64,000 nt of DNA from Calidifontibacter indicus (GTDB lineage Bacteria > Actinomycetota > Actinomycetes > Actinomycetales > Dermatophilaceae). Location of the stretch: assembly GCF_003386865.1 (NCBI RefSeq), contig NZ_QTUA01000001.1:1302001-1366000 (forward strand), written 5' to 3'. The notes under the pieces are model-generated. The model was not told the origin of the DNA. It saw nothing but the letters and a program-made list of their open reading frames with translations, and did no database searches. Shown piece by piece: positions 48,015 through 58,131 of the stretch (position 1 is its first letter; each line of letters starts with the position of its first letter). The position numbers were made by a program, and so were the translations under genes.

Positions 48015-49868
48015 ATGTGTGGAATCGTCGGATACGTCGGTAAGAACGAGGGCCGGACGGCCCTCGATGTCGCGCTCGAGGGCCTTGCCCGGCTGGAGTA
48101 CCGCGGCTACGACTCCGCCGGTGTCGCGATGGTCTGTGGCGAGTCGGTCGAGGTGCGCAAGCGTTCGGGCAAGCTCGCCAACCTGCTCGCCGAGATCGAG
48201 GCACACCCGATGTCGCCGTCCCGCACCGCGATCGGGCACACCCGCTGGGCCACCCACGGCGGCCCGACCGACCAGAACGCCCACCCGCACCGCGGTGGCA
48301 CCGACGGCAAGCTCGCACTGATCCACAACGGCATCATCGAGAACTTCCACAGCCTGAAGAACGAACTCATCGGCGAGGGAGTCGAGTTCGCCAGCGAGAC
48401 CGACACCGAGGTGGTCGCGCAGCTGCTCGCCAAGGAGTACGACGGCGACCTCACCGAGTCGATGCGGCGCGTCGTGCAGCGGCTGGAGGGTGCGTTCACC
48501 CTGCTCGCGGTGCACGCCGACCAGCCCGGCGTGGTCGTCGGTGCCCGCCGCAACAGCCCGCTCGTCGTCGGCCTGGGTGAGGGCGAGAACTTCCTCGGTT
48601 CCGACGTCGCCGCGTTCATCGGCCACACCAAGCACGCGATGGAGATGGAGCAGGACCAGATCGCCACGATCACCCCCGACTCCGTCGAGGTCATCAACTT
48701 CGACGGCTCGGCCGCCGAGGGCAAGCGTTTCGAGGTCACCTGGGACGCCGCGGCCGCCGAGAAGGGTGGCTACGACACCTTCATGGAGAAGGAGATCAGC
48801 GAGCAGCCGCACGCCGTCGCCGACACCCTGCTCGGGCGCACCAACGACGCCGGTGAGCTGGTGCTCGACGAGCTGCGGATCGATGAGGACGAGCTCAAGA
48901 GCATCGACCGCATCACGATCGTCGCCTGCGGCACCGCGGCCTACGCCGGCATGGTTGCGAAGTACGCGATCGAGCACTGGACCCGCATCCCGGTCGAGGT
49001 CGCCCTCGCCCACGAGTTCCGTTACTGCGACCCGATCGTCGACGCCAAGACACTCGTGGTCTCGATCAGCCAGTCGGGCGAGACCATGGACACGCTCATG
49101 GCGGTCAAGCACGCCCGCGAACTCGGTGCGCGCACGATCTCGATCTGCAACACGCACGGATCGACCATCCCGCGCGAGTCGGACGCCGTGCTCTACACCC
49201 ACGCCGGCCCGGAGATCGCGGTCGCGTCGACCAAGGCGTTCCTCGCCCAGATCACCGCCTGCTACGTGCTCGGTCTCTACCTCGCGCAGTTGCGCGGCGG
49301 CACCTACGCGCAGGACGCCAAGGCGGTGCTGTCGGAGCTGCACGGTGTGCCGGCCAAGATCGAGGCGCTGCTCGGGAGCATGGACCGCGTCCGCGAGATC
49401 GCGCGGTTCATGGCCGACACCCGTTCGGTGCTCTTCCTCGGCCGCCAGGTCGGGTTCCCGATCGCGATGGAGGGTGCGCTGAAGCTCAAGGAGCTTGCGT
49501 ACATCCACGCCGAGGGCTTCGCCGCGGGCGAGCTCAAGCACGGCCCGATCGCGCTGATCGACGCCGGCCAGCCGGTGTTCATCGTGGTGCCCGGCCCCGA
49601 CACCCCGCACGGCCTGCACGGCAAGGTGGTCTCCAACATCCAGGAGATCCGGGCCCGCGGCGCGCGCACCCTGGTCATCGCGCAGGAGGGCGACGAGGCG
49701 GTCGTGCCGTTCGCCGACGAGGTCATCCGGGTGCCGCACACCTCGCCGCTGCTGCAGCCGCTGCTCACCGTCGTGCCGCTGCAGGTGTTCGCGCTCGAAC
49801 TGTCGACCGCGAAGGGTCTCGACGTCGACCAGCCGCGCAACCTCGCGAAGTCGGTCACGGTCGAGTGA
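48015..49868 (+). CDS. glmS: Glutamine-fructose-6-phosphate aminotransferase
   Basis: GlmS makes glucosamine-6-phosphate, the first step to UDP-GlcNAc for peptidoglycan and, here, mycothiol. The 617-residue protein starts MCGIVGYVG, with Cys2 as the glutaminase nucleophile; HTRWATHG and the two SIS sugar-binding domains (from about residues 290 and 460) follow, and it ends in DQPRNLAKSVTVE. Length is standard. It leads a co-directional set: acpS, nnr, alr, hydrolase, tsaE, tsaB, rimI, tsaD. Confidence 0.98.
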   Translation: MCGIVGYVGKNEGRTALDVALEGLARLEYRGYDSAGVAMVCGESVEVRKRSGKLANLLAEIEAHPMSPSRTAIGHTRWATHGGPTDQNAHPHRGGTDGKLALIHNGIIENFHSLKNELIGEGVEFASETDTEVVAQLLAKEYDGDLTESMRRVVQRLEGAFTLLAVHADQPGVVVGARRNSPLVVGLGEGENFLGSDVAAFIGHTKHAMEMEQDQIATITPDSVEVINFDGSAAEGKRFEVTWDAAAAEKGGYDTFMEKEISEQPHAVADTLLGRTNDAGELVLDELRIDEDELKSIDRITIVACGTAAYAGMVAKYAIEHWTRIPVEVALAHEFRYCDPIVDAKTLVVSISQSGETMDTLMAVKHARELGARTISICNTHGSTIPRESDAVLYTHAGPEIAVASTKAFLAQITACYVLGLYLAQLRGGTYAQDAKAVLSELHGVPAKIEALLGSMDRVREIARFMADTRSVLFLGRQVGFPIAMEGALKLKELAYIHAEGFAAGELKHGPIALIDAGQPVFIVVPGPDTPHGLHGKVVSNIQEIRARGARTLVIAQEGDEAVVPFADEVIRVPHTSPLLQPLLTVVPLQVFALELSTAKGLDVDQPRNLAKSVTVE

Positions 49869-49910
49869 CCACCCACGGATGGGGTTGAGCGCGGGGACGG
49901 GGCTGAGGCA

Positions 49911-50321
49911 GTGAGCGTCGTCGGGGTCGGGGTCGACCTGGTGGTCGTGAGCCGGTTCACGGCCACGATGGAACGCACGCCCGGGCTCGCCCGCCGGTTG
50001 TTCAACGTCGACGAACGCGAGGGCGCGCCCTCGTCCGTCGCCGCGCGGTTCGCCGCGAAGGAAGCCATCGCGAAGGCGCTCGGCGCACCCGGCAACCTCG
50101 CCTGGACCGACGCTCGCGTGCTCAATACCGCTGCGGGACAACCGTATTTCGAGGTCACCGGAAGCGTTGCAGCCCGCGCGAAAGCGCTCGGGGTGGACCG
50201 CTTCCACCTGTCGATCTCGCACGACGGCGACTTCGTCACTGCGATGGTGGTGGCCGAAGGGGAGCATCCGGCGCATCCCGACGTGCCGACGCCTTACCCG
50301 GACGAGCAGCAACTGCGCTAG
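49911..50321 (+). CDS. acpS: Holo-[acyl-carrier-protein] synthase
   Basis: AcpS transfers phosphopantetheine from CoA to acyl carrier protein. The 136-residue protein has the two AcpS motifs: GVGVDLVVVSRF at residues 5-16 (metal Asp9) and RFAAKEAIAKALG near residue 44. The C-terminal 20 residues (HPAHPDVPTPYPDEQ) extend a little past the usual end. A GTG start is used, 42 nt after glmS. Confidence 0.95.
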   Translation: MSVVGVGVDLVVVSRFTATMERTPGLARRLFNVDEREGAPSSVAARFAAKEAIAKALGAPGNLAWTDARVLNTAAGQPYFEVTGSVAARAKALGVDRFHLSISHDGDFVTAMVVAEGEHPAHPDVPTPYPDEQQLR

Positions 50322-50330
50322 GAGGACGAC

Positions 50331-51815
50331 ATGATCCGAGCATTCACCATCGAGCAGGTGCGCGCCGCCGAAGACGCGGTCAGGCAGCAGGTGGAGCCCG
50401 GTGAGCTCATGCAGCGGGCGGCGTACGGGTTGGCCGAGGTGGCCAAGGCGCGCCTGGGTTCCCAGCCGGCGGACGGCGCCGGCGACGAGGACGACAACGG
50501 CGCCGAACGCGTGGTGGTGCTGGCCGGATCGGGCGACAACGGCGGTGACGCGCTCTACGCGGCCGCCCGGCTCGCGTCCGCCGGTCTGAACGTCATCGCA
50601 CTGTTGGTCGGCTCCCGCACGCACGCCGGCGGGCTCGAGCAGGCGTTGGCGGACGGCGTGGTGCCGGTCGAGTGGCGCACCGGCGCAGCCCCCGACGCGG
50701 CGGTGGGAGCGTTGGCCGAGGCGTCCCTCGTGCTCGACGGCATCGTCGGCATCGGTGGCAAGCCCGGGCTGCCCGCCCATCTGCGCGACCTGCCCGACCT
50801 CATCGCACCCGACGCCTACGTCATCGCGGTCGACCTGCCCTCGGGTGTCGACCCGTCGGGGGAGGTCGGCGCAGACTGCCTGTTCGCCGACGAGACCGTG
50901 ACCTTCAGCCTGCTCAAACCGTGCCATCTGCTGCCCGCCGCCGAAGCTGCGTGCGGACTGCTGACCGTGGTGGATATCGGTGTGCCCGAGCCCGATTCAC
51001 CGGCGGTCGTGCGCTACGAGCGCGACGATGTCGCGGCGTCGTGGCCGGTGCCCGGACCGTTCGACGACAAGTACTCCCGCGGTGTGCTGGGCGTGGTGAC
51101 CGGCAGCGAGTCGTACCCCGGCGCCGCCGTGCTCGGGGTGACCGCGGCGGTCACGGCCGGCGTCGGCATGGTGCGCTACATCGGCCCGGCCCGGGCGACC
51201 GACCTGGTGCTGCAGCACGTGCCGGAGATCGTCACCGGCCCCGGGCGGGTGCAGGCGTGGCTGCTCGGATCGGGCTGGGACGGCCACGGCGGGGCCCCGG
51301 AACTGGTGGGGGAGATCCTCGACGGCGACCTGCCGGTCGTGCTCGATGCGGGTGCGCTCGACCTGCTCGACGACCCTCGCAGTGGAGCGACCCTGCTGAC
51401 GCCGCACGCCGGCGAACTCCAGCGGCTGGCCCGGCGACTCGAACTGGACGACACGACCGGGGTGAGCGGCGCGCGGGCGGTCGCGGACGAACTGAACGCG
51501 CACGTGTTGCTCAAGGGTGCGGTCACCGTCATCGTCCCGCCGTCTCACAGCGGTGCTCCGATCGTGAGCCAGACGGCCGGCCCGGCGTGGCTGGCCACCG
51601 CCGGATCGGGCGACGTGCTCGCCGGCCTGATCGCGGCGGTCGCGGCCGGCGGCCTCGACCTCCCGATCGCCGCGGCGCTCGGCGTGCTGGTGCACGGCGG
51701 CGCGGCCGAGGCTGCCAACCCGGGCGGTCCGGTGCGTGCGCTCGACGTCGCCCGCAGCGCCGGACGGGTGGTCGCCGACCTGCTCGGCGCGGCTCGGCGC
51801 GACACCTCCACCTGA
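50331..51815 (+). CDS. nnr: Bifunctional NAD(P)H-hydrate epimerase / dehydratase
   Basis: This 494-residue enzyme repairs damaged NAD(P)H. The N-terminal YjeF_N epimerase domain runs about 1-215 (GSGDNGGDALYAARL, the substrate-binding GSGNNGGD-type loop), and the C-terminal ribokinase-fold dehydratase about 235-490, with the hallmark ATAGSGDVLAGLIAA near residue 422. GGAGGAC precedes the ATG, and it starts 9 nt after acpS. Confidence 0.96.
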   Translation: MIRAFTIEQVRAAEDAVRQQVEPGELMQRAAYGLAEVAKARLGSQPADGAGDEDDNGAERVVVLAGSGDNGGDALYAAARLASAGLNVIALLVGSRTHAGGLEQALADGVVPVEWRTGAAPDAAVGALAEASLVLDGIVGIGGKPGLPAHLRDLPDLIAPDAYVIAVDLPSGVDPSGEVGADCLFADETVTFSLLKPCHLLPAAEAACGLLTVVDIGVPEPDSPAVVRYERDDVAASWPVPGPFDDKYSRGVLGVVTGSESYPGAAVLGVTAAVTAGVGMVRYIGPARATDLVLQHVPEIVTGPGRVQAWLLGSGWDGHGGAPELVGEILDGDLPVVLDAGALDLLDDPRSGATLLTPHAGELQRLARRLELDDTTGVSGARAVADELNAHVLLKGAVTVIVPPSHSGAPIVSQTAGPAWLATAGSGDVLAGLIAAVAAGGLDLPIAAALGVLVHGGAAEAANPGGPVRALDVARSAGRVVADLLGAARRDTST

Positions 51816-51847
51816 ACAACCGTCCGGAATGGGATGATGGGGAGCCT

Positions 51848-53008
51848 ATGCACTCTTCTTCAGCCGGCACCGCACCCGCGCGCGTCACCATCGATCTCGA
51901 CGCCATCGGCGCCAACGTCCACGCGCTGAGGGGGTTCGCCGGCAACGCCCAGGTGATGGCCGTCGTCAAGGGCGACGCCTACGGCCACGGCCTGGTGCCG
52001 TCGGCGAAGGCCGCGCTCGGCGGGGGAGCCACGTGGCTCGGAGTCGCCCAACTCGACGAGGCCTTCCAGTTGCGCGCGGCGGGTGTGCAGGCGCCGGTGC
52101 TCTCCTGGTTGCACGCGCCGGGGGTCGACTTCGACCGGGCGGTGCGCGAGCAGATCGACCTCGGCGTGCCGGCTATCTGGGAACTCGAGGCGGTCGCGGA
52201 GGCCGCCCGGCGGGTCGGACGCACCGCCCGCATCCAACTGAAGGTCGACACCGGCCTGGCCCGCAACGGTGCCTACGGCGCTGACTGGACCGCACTGGTC
52301 GAGGCGGCCAAGCCGTACGTCGCCGAGGGCGCGGTCGCGGTGACCGGCGTCTTCACCCACTTCGTGTTCGCCGACGCGCCGACCCACCCGACTGTGCTGC
52401 GGCAGCAGGAGATCTTTGCCGACGCCGTCCGCGACTGTGAGCGCGCCGGTTTCGACCTCGAGGTGCGGCACATGTCCAACTCCGCCGCGACACTCACCAC
52501 GCCGCAGGCCGCCTGGGACATGGTGCGACCGGGCCTCGCGGTCTACGGGTTGTCGCCGGTGCCCGACCTCGGCAGCCCGGCCGACTTCGGCCTCACCCCT
52601 GCCATGACCGTCTCGGCCGACGCCACGGTCGTCAAGCGCATCCCGGCCGGGCAGGGCGTCAGCTACGCCCACACGTACGTCGCCCAGCAGGACACCACGG
52701 TGGTCGACGTGCCGATCGGTTACGTCGACGGGGTGCCTCGATCGGCGTCGAACAGCGGCCCGGTGCAGCTGAACGGCGCCCGCTACGCGGTGGCCGGACG
52801 GGTCTGCATGGACCAGTTCGTCGTGGACATCGGCGACGCGCAGGCGGCGGCAGGCGACGAGGTGGTGCTTTTCGGCGACAGTGCCACCGGGGTCCCGACC
52901 GCCCAGGACTGGGCGGAGGCGGCCGGCACGATCAGCTACGAGATCATCGCCAGGATGAGTTCGAGATTGCCGAGGGTCTACCTGGGAGGTGACCGCGATG
53001 GCGAATGA
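51848..53008 (+). CDS. alr: Alanine racemase
   Basis: Alr makes D-alanine for peptidoglycan. The 386-residue fold-type III PLP enzyme has the PLP Lys41 in AVVKGDAYGHG, the other catalytic base (Tyr) in GVSYAHTY near residue 275, and GYVDGVPRSASN near 298. The ATG has GGGGAG upstream. It ends inside the ribosome-site region of the next gene. Confidence 0.97.
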   Translation: MHSSSAGTAPARVTIDLDAIGANVHALRGFAGNAQVMAVVKGDAYGHGLVPSAKAALGGGATWLGVAQLDEAFQLRAAGVQAPVLSWLHAPGVDFDRAVREQIDLGVPAIWELEAVAEAARRVGRTARIQLKVDTGLARNGAYGADWTALVEAAKPYVAEGAVAVTGVFTHFVFADAPTHPTVLRQQEIFADAVRDCERAGFDLEVRHMSNSAATLTTPQAAWDMVRPGLAVYGLSPVPDLGSPADFGLTPAMTVSADATVVKRIPAGQGVSYAHTYVAQQDTTVVDVPIGYVDGVPRSASNSGPVQLNGARYAVAGRVCMDQFVVDIGDAQAAAGDEVVLFGDSATGVPTAQDWAEAAGTISYEIIARMSSRLPRVYLGGDRDGE

Positions 53009-54149
53009 CGCAGGCCTGCTCGGCCTGGGTGCCGGCATCCTGGCGGCCGGTGCTGCCACCGCCATCGGCGTGACCGCAGACCGGTTGCTGCGGGCCCGAC
53101 AGGTTGCCATCGAGCTCGGATCGGACGACGAGTACGACGACGTCGCCGACCACGAGGACGTCGTGATCAGCGACGCCATTCCGCTGCACGTCGAGATCGA
53201 CGACCCGGTGGGGGCCGAGGCCGGCGAGCGGCTCACCGTGGTGTTGTCGCACGGTTACACCCAGAACCACGGAATCTGGCACTTCCAGCGAAAAGCCTTG
53301 CGGGAAGCAGGTTTTCGGGTGGTGCTCTGGGACCACCGCGGCCACGGACTGTCGGAACAGGCCGACGAGTCGAGCTACACGATCGCCAAGCTCGGCCGCG
53401 ACCTGCACGAAGTGATCTCGCACTGCGTGCCGGAAGGCTCGATCGTGCTCATCGGCCACTCGATGGGCGGCATGGCGATGATGGCGCTCGCCGAGCAGTT
53501 CCCCGAACTCGTGCGGGATCGGGTCGTCGGTGCCGGCTTCCTGTGCACCAGCTCCGGTGCGCTCAGCAATATCGACTTCGGGTTGGGCAAGCAGGTCGGT
53601 GCCGCGGTGCACCGGCTCGGCCCCGGAACGGTCGCCAGGCTGTCGACGCGTCAGTCGGTCGTCGACCGCGCCCTCAAAGCGGGCAAGGACGTCGAGAGCT
53701 ACCTGGTGCACCGCTACTCCTTCGGTTCCGACGTGCCGATGTCGATCGTGCGCTACACCGCCGACATGATCTTCGAGACGCCGATGTCGGTGATCTCGGC
53801 CTTCATGCCGACCCTGCTCAGCCACGAGCGCACCGACGTGCTGGCCGACTTCGACGGCATCGAGACCCTCGTCATGCACGGCGAGCAAGACCGCATCGTG
53901 CCGCGTGAGCACGCCGACGTGATGGTCGCGAAGATGCCGCACGCCGAGTACCTCGTGGTCGAGAACGCCGGCCACATGCTGCCGATCGAGCACCCCGAGA
54001 TCGTCAACACCGAGGTGGTTGCGCTCGCCGAGCGCGCCTGCCGGGCGGTCGAGGAGCCGAAGAAGCGGCGGCGGACGGTGCCGCGCACGGTCACCGACTT
54101 CCGGGTGCGCAGGCGTGGACCGCTGGAGCGGCAGAAGGCGGCCCGGTGA
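52998..54149 (+). CDS. Alpha/beta hydrolase, membrane-anchored
   Basis: A 383-residue hydrolase with one N-terminal membrane helix (LLGLGAGILAAGAATAIGVTA, about 5-25). The fold shows the oxyanion block LSHGYTQNHGIWHFQ, the nucleophile elbow GHSMGGMAM (Ser about 155), and the catalytic His in ENAGHMLPIEHP near residue 330. The substrate is unknown. ATG 52998 is chosen because GGGAGG at 52984-52989 is 8 nt upstream; the stop of alr lies in this start region. It is a conserved member of the alr-tsa cluster in Actinobacteria. Confidence 0.9.
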   Translation: MANDAGLLGLGAGILAAGAATAIGVTADRLLRARQVAIELGSDDEYDDVADHEDVVISDAIPLHVEIDDPVGAEAGERLTVVLSHGYTQNHGIWHFQRKALREAGFRVVLWDHRGHGLSEQADESSYTIAKLGRDLHEVISHCVPEGSIVLIGHSMGGMAMMALAEQFPELVRDRVVGAGFLCTSSGALSNIDFGLGKQVGAAVHRLGPGTVARLSTRQSVVDRALKAGKDVESYLVHRYSFGSDVPMSIVRYTADMIFETPMSVISAFMPTLLSHERTDVLADFDGIETLVMHGEQDRIVPREHADVMVAKMPHAEYLVVENAGHMLPIEHPEIVNTEVVALAERACRAVEEPKKRRRTVPRTVTDFRVRRRGPLERQKAAR

Positions 54150-54613
54150 ACGAGTCGGTGCTGCTGCGCACCCGCGAGGAGACCCAGGACTGGGGGCGCA
54201 GGCTCGGCTCGCTGCTGCGCGCGGGTGACCTGCTGCTCCTGACCGGTGGACTCGGCGCGGGCAAGACGACGCTCACCCAGGGCATCGCCGACGGCCTGCA
54301 GGTGCGCGGGCCGATCACCTCGCCGACGTTCGTCATCGCCCGGGTGCATCCCTCGCTGGTGGGGGGTCCCGAACTCGTGCACGTCGACGCCTACCGGCTC
54401 GACGGCGCCCTGGAGCTCGACGACCTCGACCTCGACTCCGACCTCGAGTCGGCCGTGACGATCGTCGAGTGGGGTGCAGGGCTCGCCGAGGAACTCACCG
54501 ACGACCGACTGGAACTCCTGATCGACGTCGACCAGAAGACCGAGGAGCGTCGAATCACCCTGATGGCCAACGGAGCACGTGCGCACGAGATCGTCCGTGA
54601 GGTCACTCGATGA
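54146..54613 (+). CDS. tsaE: tRNA threonylcarbamoyladenosine synthesis ATPase TsaE
   Basis: TsaE is the ATPase partner of TsaB-TsaD in making the t6A37 base of ANN-decoding tRNAs. The 155-residue protein has the P-loop GGLGAGKTTLTQG at residues 34-46 and the SPTFVI block. The GTG start overlaps the hydrolase stop by 4 nt, and the next gene overlaps its stop. Confidence 0.96.
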   Translation: MNESVLLRTREETQDWGRRLGSLLRAGDLLLLTGGLGAGKTTLTQGIADGLQVRGPITSPTFVIARVHPSLVGGPELVHVDAYRLDGALELDDLDLDSDLESAVTIVEWGAGLAEELTDDRLELLIDVDQKTEERRITLMANGARAHEIVREVTR

Positions 54614-55302
54614 GCCTGCTGCTCGCCATGGACACCGCCACGAGCGCGGTGACGGCTGCCCTCGTCGACGGTGACCGGGTGGTGGCGTCGCGTTCGGTGG
54701 TCGATGCGCGCCGACACACCGAGATCCTCATGCCGATCATCGCCGAGCTCTTCGACGAGACCGGCGCCGCCCGCTCCGATGTCGACGCCCTCGCGGTCGG
54801 CGTCGGGCCGGGCCCCTTCACCGGGCTGCGGGTCGGCATCGCCACCGCCGAGACCCTGGCACTGGTGCTCGGCCGGCCGGCCCACGGTCTGTGCAGCCTG
54901 GACGCCATCGCCCACGAGGTGATGGCAGGGGCCGAGGCCCCGGACGACTTCGTCGTTGCGACGGATGCACGGCGCAAGGAGGTCTACTGGGCGCGCTACA
55001 CCGGCGGACGCCGCATCGACGGCCCCACCGTGCACAAGCCCGCCGACCTGCCCGAGGAGGTGCGCGGCCTGCCCGTCGCCGGACGTGGCGCGCAGCTCTA
55101 CCCGGACAGCTTCGGGCCTGCTCTCGGCACCCTCGACGTCGACGCGGCCCAACTCGGTCTGGCCGTCGCCGCCGGATTGACCGCGGGCGAGGCGATGCTG
55201 CCGCTCCAACCGCTCTACCTGCGCCAGCCCGACGCGGTGCCGTCGACCGGTCAGAAGTCGGCCCTCACGTCCTTGCAGGGGAAGCGACGGGGCCGCCCGT
55301 GA
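54610..55302 (+). CDS. tsaB: tRNA threonylcarbamoyladenosine synthesis protein TsaB
   Basis: TsaB is a paralogue of TsaD that lacks its metal site and holds the TsaBDE complex together. The 230-residue protein starts LLLAMDTATSAVTAALV and has VGVGPGPFTGLRVGIATAE, both family blocks. The ATG overlaps tsaE by 4 nt and rimI overlaps its end. Confidence 0.95.
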   Translation: MSLLLAMDTATSAVTAALVDGDRVVASRSVVDARRHTEILMPIIAELFDETGAARSDVDALAVGVGPGPFTGLRVGIATAETLALVLGRPAHGLCSLDAIAHEVMAGAEAPDDFVVATDARRKEVYWARYTGGRRIDGPTVHKPADLPEEVRGLPVAGRGAQLYPDSFGPALGTLDVDAAQLGLAVAAGLTAGEAMLPLQPLYLRQPDAVPSTGQKSALTSLQGKRRGRP

Positions 55303-55757
55303 GCGCGACCCGCGAGATGCGCTGGACCGATATCGCCGAGTTGGCCCGCATCGATGTCGAACTGTTCGGACACGAAGCCTGGAGCGAGGCCACCTGGTGG
55401 TCCGAGCTCGCCGGGCGCCCACAACGCCGCTACCGGGTCGTCACCGACGACGAGGGCATCCTCGGCTACGCCGGGGTCGACTGCCCGGGCGACGTCGCCG
55501 ACGTCATGACGATCGCCGTCCAACCCCGCGGGCGCGGCACCGGACTGGCCGGGCAACTGCTGCGCTGGATGCGCGCGGAGGCCGTCGACGCGGGCGCGGA
55601 GGCGCTTCTGCTCGAGGTGCGCGACGACAACATCCCGGCCCGAAAACTCTACGAACGCAACGGTTTCGAGCAGATTAGTGTGCGTCGCGGTTACTACCAA
55701 CCCGAGGGAGTCGACGCCCTGATCATGCGTGCCAGGTTGCAGGAGGAGTCGCAATGA
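55299..55757 (+). CDS. rimI: Ribosomal protein alanine N-acetyltransferase RimI
   Basis: A 152-residue GNAT enzyme. The acetyl-CoA motif is [20 protein letters not shown] at about 69-88, and [20 protein letters not shown] near 111-130 is the RimI block. The GTG start overlaps tsaB, and the stop overlaps tsaD. The tsaB-rimI-tsaD order is widespread; rimI acetylates the N-terminus of ribosomal protein S18 in E. coli. Confidence 0.93.
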   Translation: MSATREMRWTDIAELARIDVELFGHEAWSEATWWSELAGRPQRRYRVVTDDEGILGYAGVDCPGDVADVMTIAVQPRGRGTGLAGQLLRWMRAEAVDAGAEALLLEVRDDNIPARKLYERNGFEQISVRRGYYQPEGVDALIMRARLQEESQ

Positions 55758-56806
55758 GCCAGCCCGTGGTGCTCGGCATCGAGAGTTCCTGCGACGAGAC
55801 CGGTGTGGCGCTGGTGCGTGGCACGACCCTGCTCGGCGACAGCCTGGCCAGCAGCGTCGACGAGCACGTGCGCTTCGGTGGGGTGGTGCCCGAGGTGGCC
55901 AGCAGGGCCCACCTCGAAGCGATCATCCCGACCATCGAACGCGCGCTCGACGACGCCGGTCTCGGGCTGAGCGACGTCGACGCGGTCTCGGTGACCAGCG
56001 GGCCCGGTCTCGCCGGAGCGCTGATGGTCGGGGTGTCGGCCGCCAAGGCCGTGGCGTGGGCGCTCGACAAGCCGCTGTACGGCGTCAACCACCTGTGCGC
56101 GCACGTGTGCGCCGACGTGCTCGATCACGGGCCGTTGCCGGAGCCGACCATCGCGTTGCTCGTCTCCGGTGGACACACCGACCTGTTGCTGGTGCGTGAC
56201 ATCGCCACCGATGTCACGGCCCTCGGCCGCACCATCGACGACGCCGCGGGTGAGGCCTACGACAAGGTGGCCCGCGTGCTCGGTCTGCCCTACCCGGGCG
56301 GCAAACACCTCGATCTGCTTGCCCAACAAGGAGATCCGACGGCCATCCGCTTCCCGCGCGGGCTCACCTCGGCACGGGACATGGACAAGCACCGGTTCGA
56401 CTTCTCCTTCTCCGGACTGAAGACGGCGGTCGTCCGTTGGGTGCAGCAGCGCCAGCAGGACGGCCTCGACGTGCCGCTGAACGACGTGGCGGCGAGCTTC
56501 TCGGCGGCCGTGGCCGACGTGCTGACCGCCAAGGCCATCGACGCGTGCCAGGAGTACGGCATCAACGACCTTCAGATCGGCGGCGGGGTGACGGCCAACA
56601 CCCAGCTGCGCGAGATGGCTGGGGAGCGTTGTGCCGAAGCGGGAATCAGCCTGCGCGTGCCGCAGGTGCGACTGTGCACCGACAACGGTGCGATGGTTGC
56701 CGCCCTCGGCGCGCAGGTCGTCGACCGGGGCCTCGCGCCGTCCGACCTGCGGCTCGGCACCGACTCCTCACTGCCGGTCTCCCAGGTGCACGTGCCGGCG
56801 CGCTGA
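55754..56806 (+). CDS. tsaD: tRNA threonylcarbamoyltransferase TsaD
   Basis: TsaD transfers threonylcarbamoyl to A37 of tRNA. The 350-residue ASKHA-fold protein has [16 protein letters not shown] at the start, the metal-binding NHLCAHV near residue 113, [13 protein letters not shown] and [12 protein letters not shown]. It ends only 5 nt before the convergent nagZ-like stop, with no hairpin between. Confidence 0.97.
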   Translation: MSQPVVLGIESSCDETGVALVRGTTLLGDSLASSVDEHVRFGGVVPEVASRAHLEAIIPTIERALDDAGLGLSDVDAVSVTSGPGLAGALMVGVSAAKAVAWALDKPLYGVNHLCAHVCADVLDHGPLPEPTIALLVSGGHTDLLLVRDIATDVTALGRTIDDAAGEAYDKVARVLGLPYPGGKHLDLLAQQGDPTAIRFPRGLTSARDMDKHRFDFSFSGLKTAVVRWVQQRQQDGLDVPLNDVAASFSAAVADVLTAKAIDACQEYGINDLQIGGGVTANTQLREMAGERCAEAGISLRVPQVRLCTDNGAMVAALGAQVVDRGLAPSDLRLGTDSSLPVSQVHVPAR

Positions 56807-56811
56807 CCCGG

Positions 56812-58131
56812 TCAGCCCGCCGAGCAGGACGTCAGGCCGGCCCGGGTCTTGATGGTGAGCACGCGCTTCACCGACGCGTCGACCTTCGCCGCGAACGCGG
56901 GATCGTTCGCGGCCTGCGTGACCAGAGCCCGGGCCATCACGGGTGCGGCCGACGCGAGACCGGTGAGCGCGATGTCGCCGCCCGCCCGCACGAAACGCAC
57001 CGCCCGCTCGCCGGCCGGGACGCCCCGCACCGCAACGGCATTCAGGTCGTCACTGACGACGACACCGCTGAAGCCGAGCTTGCCGCGCAGCACGGTGCCG
57101 ATGATCGTGGGGGAGTAGACGGCCTGGTTCGCGGGGTCCATCCGCGAGTAGTACGCCGACGACATCATCACCACGCCGCTGCCGGACGCGATGCCGGCAG
57201 CGAACGGGTCGAGGTACTGGTCGTCGGCGGTCGTCGTCGAGTCGACGATGCCTGCGGAGGTGAAGTCGGTGTTGCCGGTCACCCGGCCGAGGCCCGGGAA
57301 GTGTTTCAGCGCGGTCTGCAGGCCACCGGCCTGCATGGTGCGGACGACCTCGGAGACCGCGGTGGCCGCCTTGGTCGGGTCGTTCGCGTACTGCCGGCCC
57401 CATCGTCCGATCGGCTCGTTGGAGCGGGGGTTGTCGGGCGGCACCGTGTCGGCCACCGGCGCGAGGTCGAGGTTGACGCCGACCGCCTTGAGTTCGGTGG
57501 CGATCGTCGCGGCGATGCGGGCACGGTCGGCGGCAGACATCGAACCCTGCTGCAGGGCCGACGGGAGCGGGGTGAACCCGGCCCCCTTCAGTTGCTGCAC
57601 CTGCCCTCCCTCCTGGTCGGCGGCGACGAGGAAACGCACCCCGGCGGTGCTGGTGGGCGACACCTGCGCTTGCACGTGGGCGGTGGCCTGCCGCACCGTC
57701 GCGGCATCGCGCCAGCCGCCGATGAAGAACATGTTGCCGATGTGGTGCTGCGCGATCATCGCGTCGAGCGACGACGCCGACATGCTGCGATCGAGACCGA
57801 CCATGATCAACTGTCCGGCGCGCTGGGCAGGCGTCATCCGGGCGGCCAGGGCATCGATGCACGAGGCGGTCGTCGGATCTGTGCCGGTGGAGGAGGTTGT
57901 GCCGGTGGCTGAGTTGGACCCGCTCGACCCGCTGGAGCCGCTCGGCGAGGCCGTCGAGGACGCTCCGGTGGTGCTGGTGCCGCCCGACGGGCTCGCGCCG
58001 GTCGTTCCCGAGCTCGCCGAGCTCGCCGACGTTCCGGCACGGCCGGAGGTCTGTGAGGTCGACGAGGACCCGCCGGAGCACCCGACGAGGGTGGTGACGG
58101 TGAGCATGACTGCAGCGGCACGGAATCGCAT
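56812..58131 (-). CDS. Lipoprotein of glycoside hydrolase family 3 (NagZ-like)
   Basis: A 439-residue lipoprotein. The signal peptide ends in the lipobox LVGCSG (Cys near residue 18); a Ser/Thr/Gly linker follows to about residue 85; then comes a GH3 N-terminal barrel with DQEGG (QEGGQVQQL) and KHFPGLGRVTGNTDF, the motif shared with NagZ, which removes GlcNAc from muropeptides. The catalytic Asp is probably in VVVSDDLNAVAV. TAGCCT (58140-58145, minus) ends 8 nt before the ATG at 58131; no ribosome site is seen. Confidence 0.92.
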   Translation of the reverse strand: MRFRAAAVMLTVTTLVGCSGGSSSTSQTSGRAGTSASSASSGTTGASPSGGTSTTGASSTASPSGSSGSSGSNSATGTTSSTGTDPTTASCIDALAARMTPAQRAGQLIMVGLDRSMSASSLDAMIAQHHIGNMFFIGGWRDAATVRQATAHVQAQVSPTSTAGVRFLVAADQEGGQVQQLKGAGFTPLPSALQQGSMSAADRARIAATIATELKAVGVNLDLAPVADTVPPDNPRSNEPIGRWGRQYANDPTKAATAVSEVVRTMQAGGLQTALKHFPGLGRVTGNTDFTSAGIVDSTTTADDQYLDPFAAGIASGSGVVMMSSAYYSRMDPANQAVYSPTIIGTVLRGKLGFSGVVVSDDLNAVAVRGVPAGERAVRFVRAGGDIALTGLASAAPVMARALVTQAANDPAFAAKVDASVKRVLTIKTRAGLTSCSAG

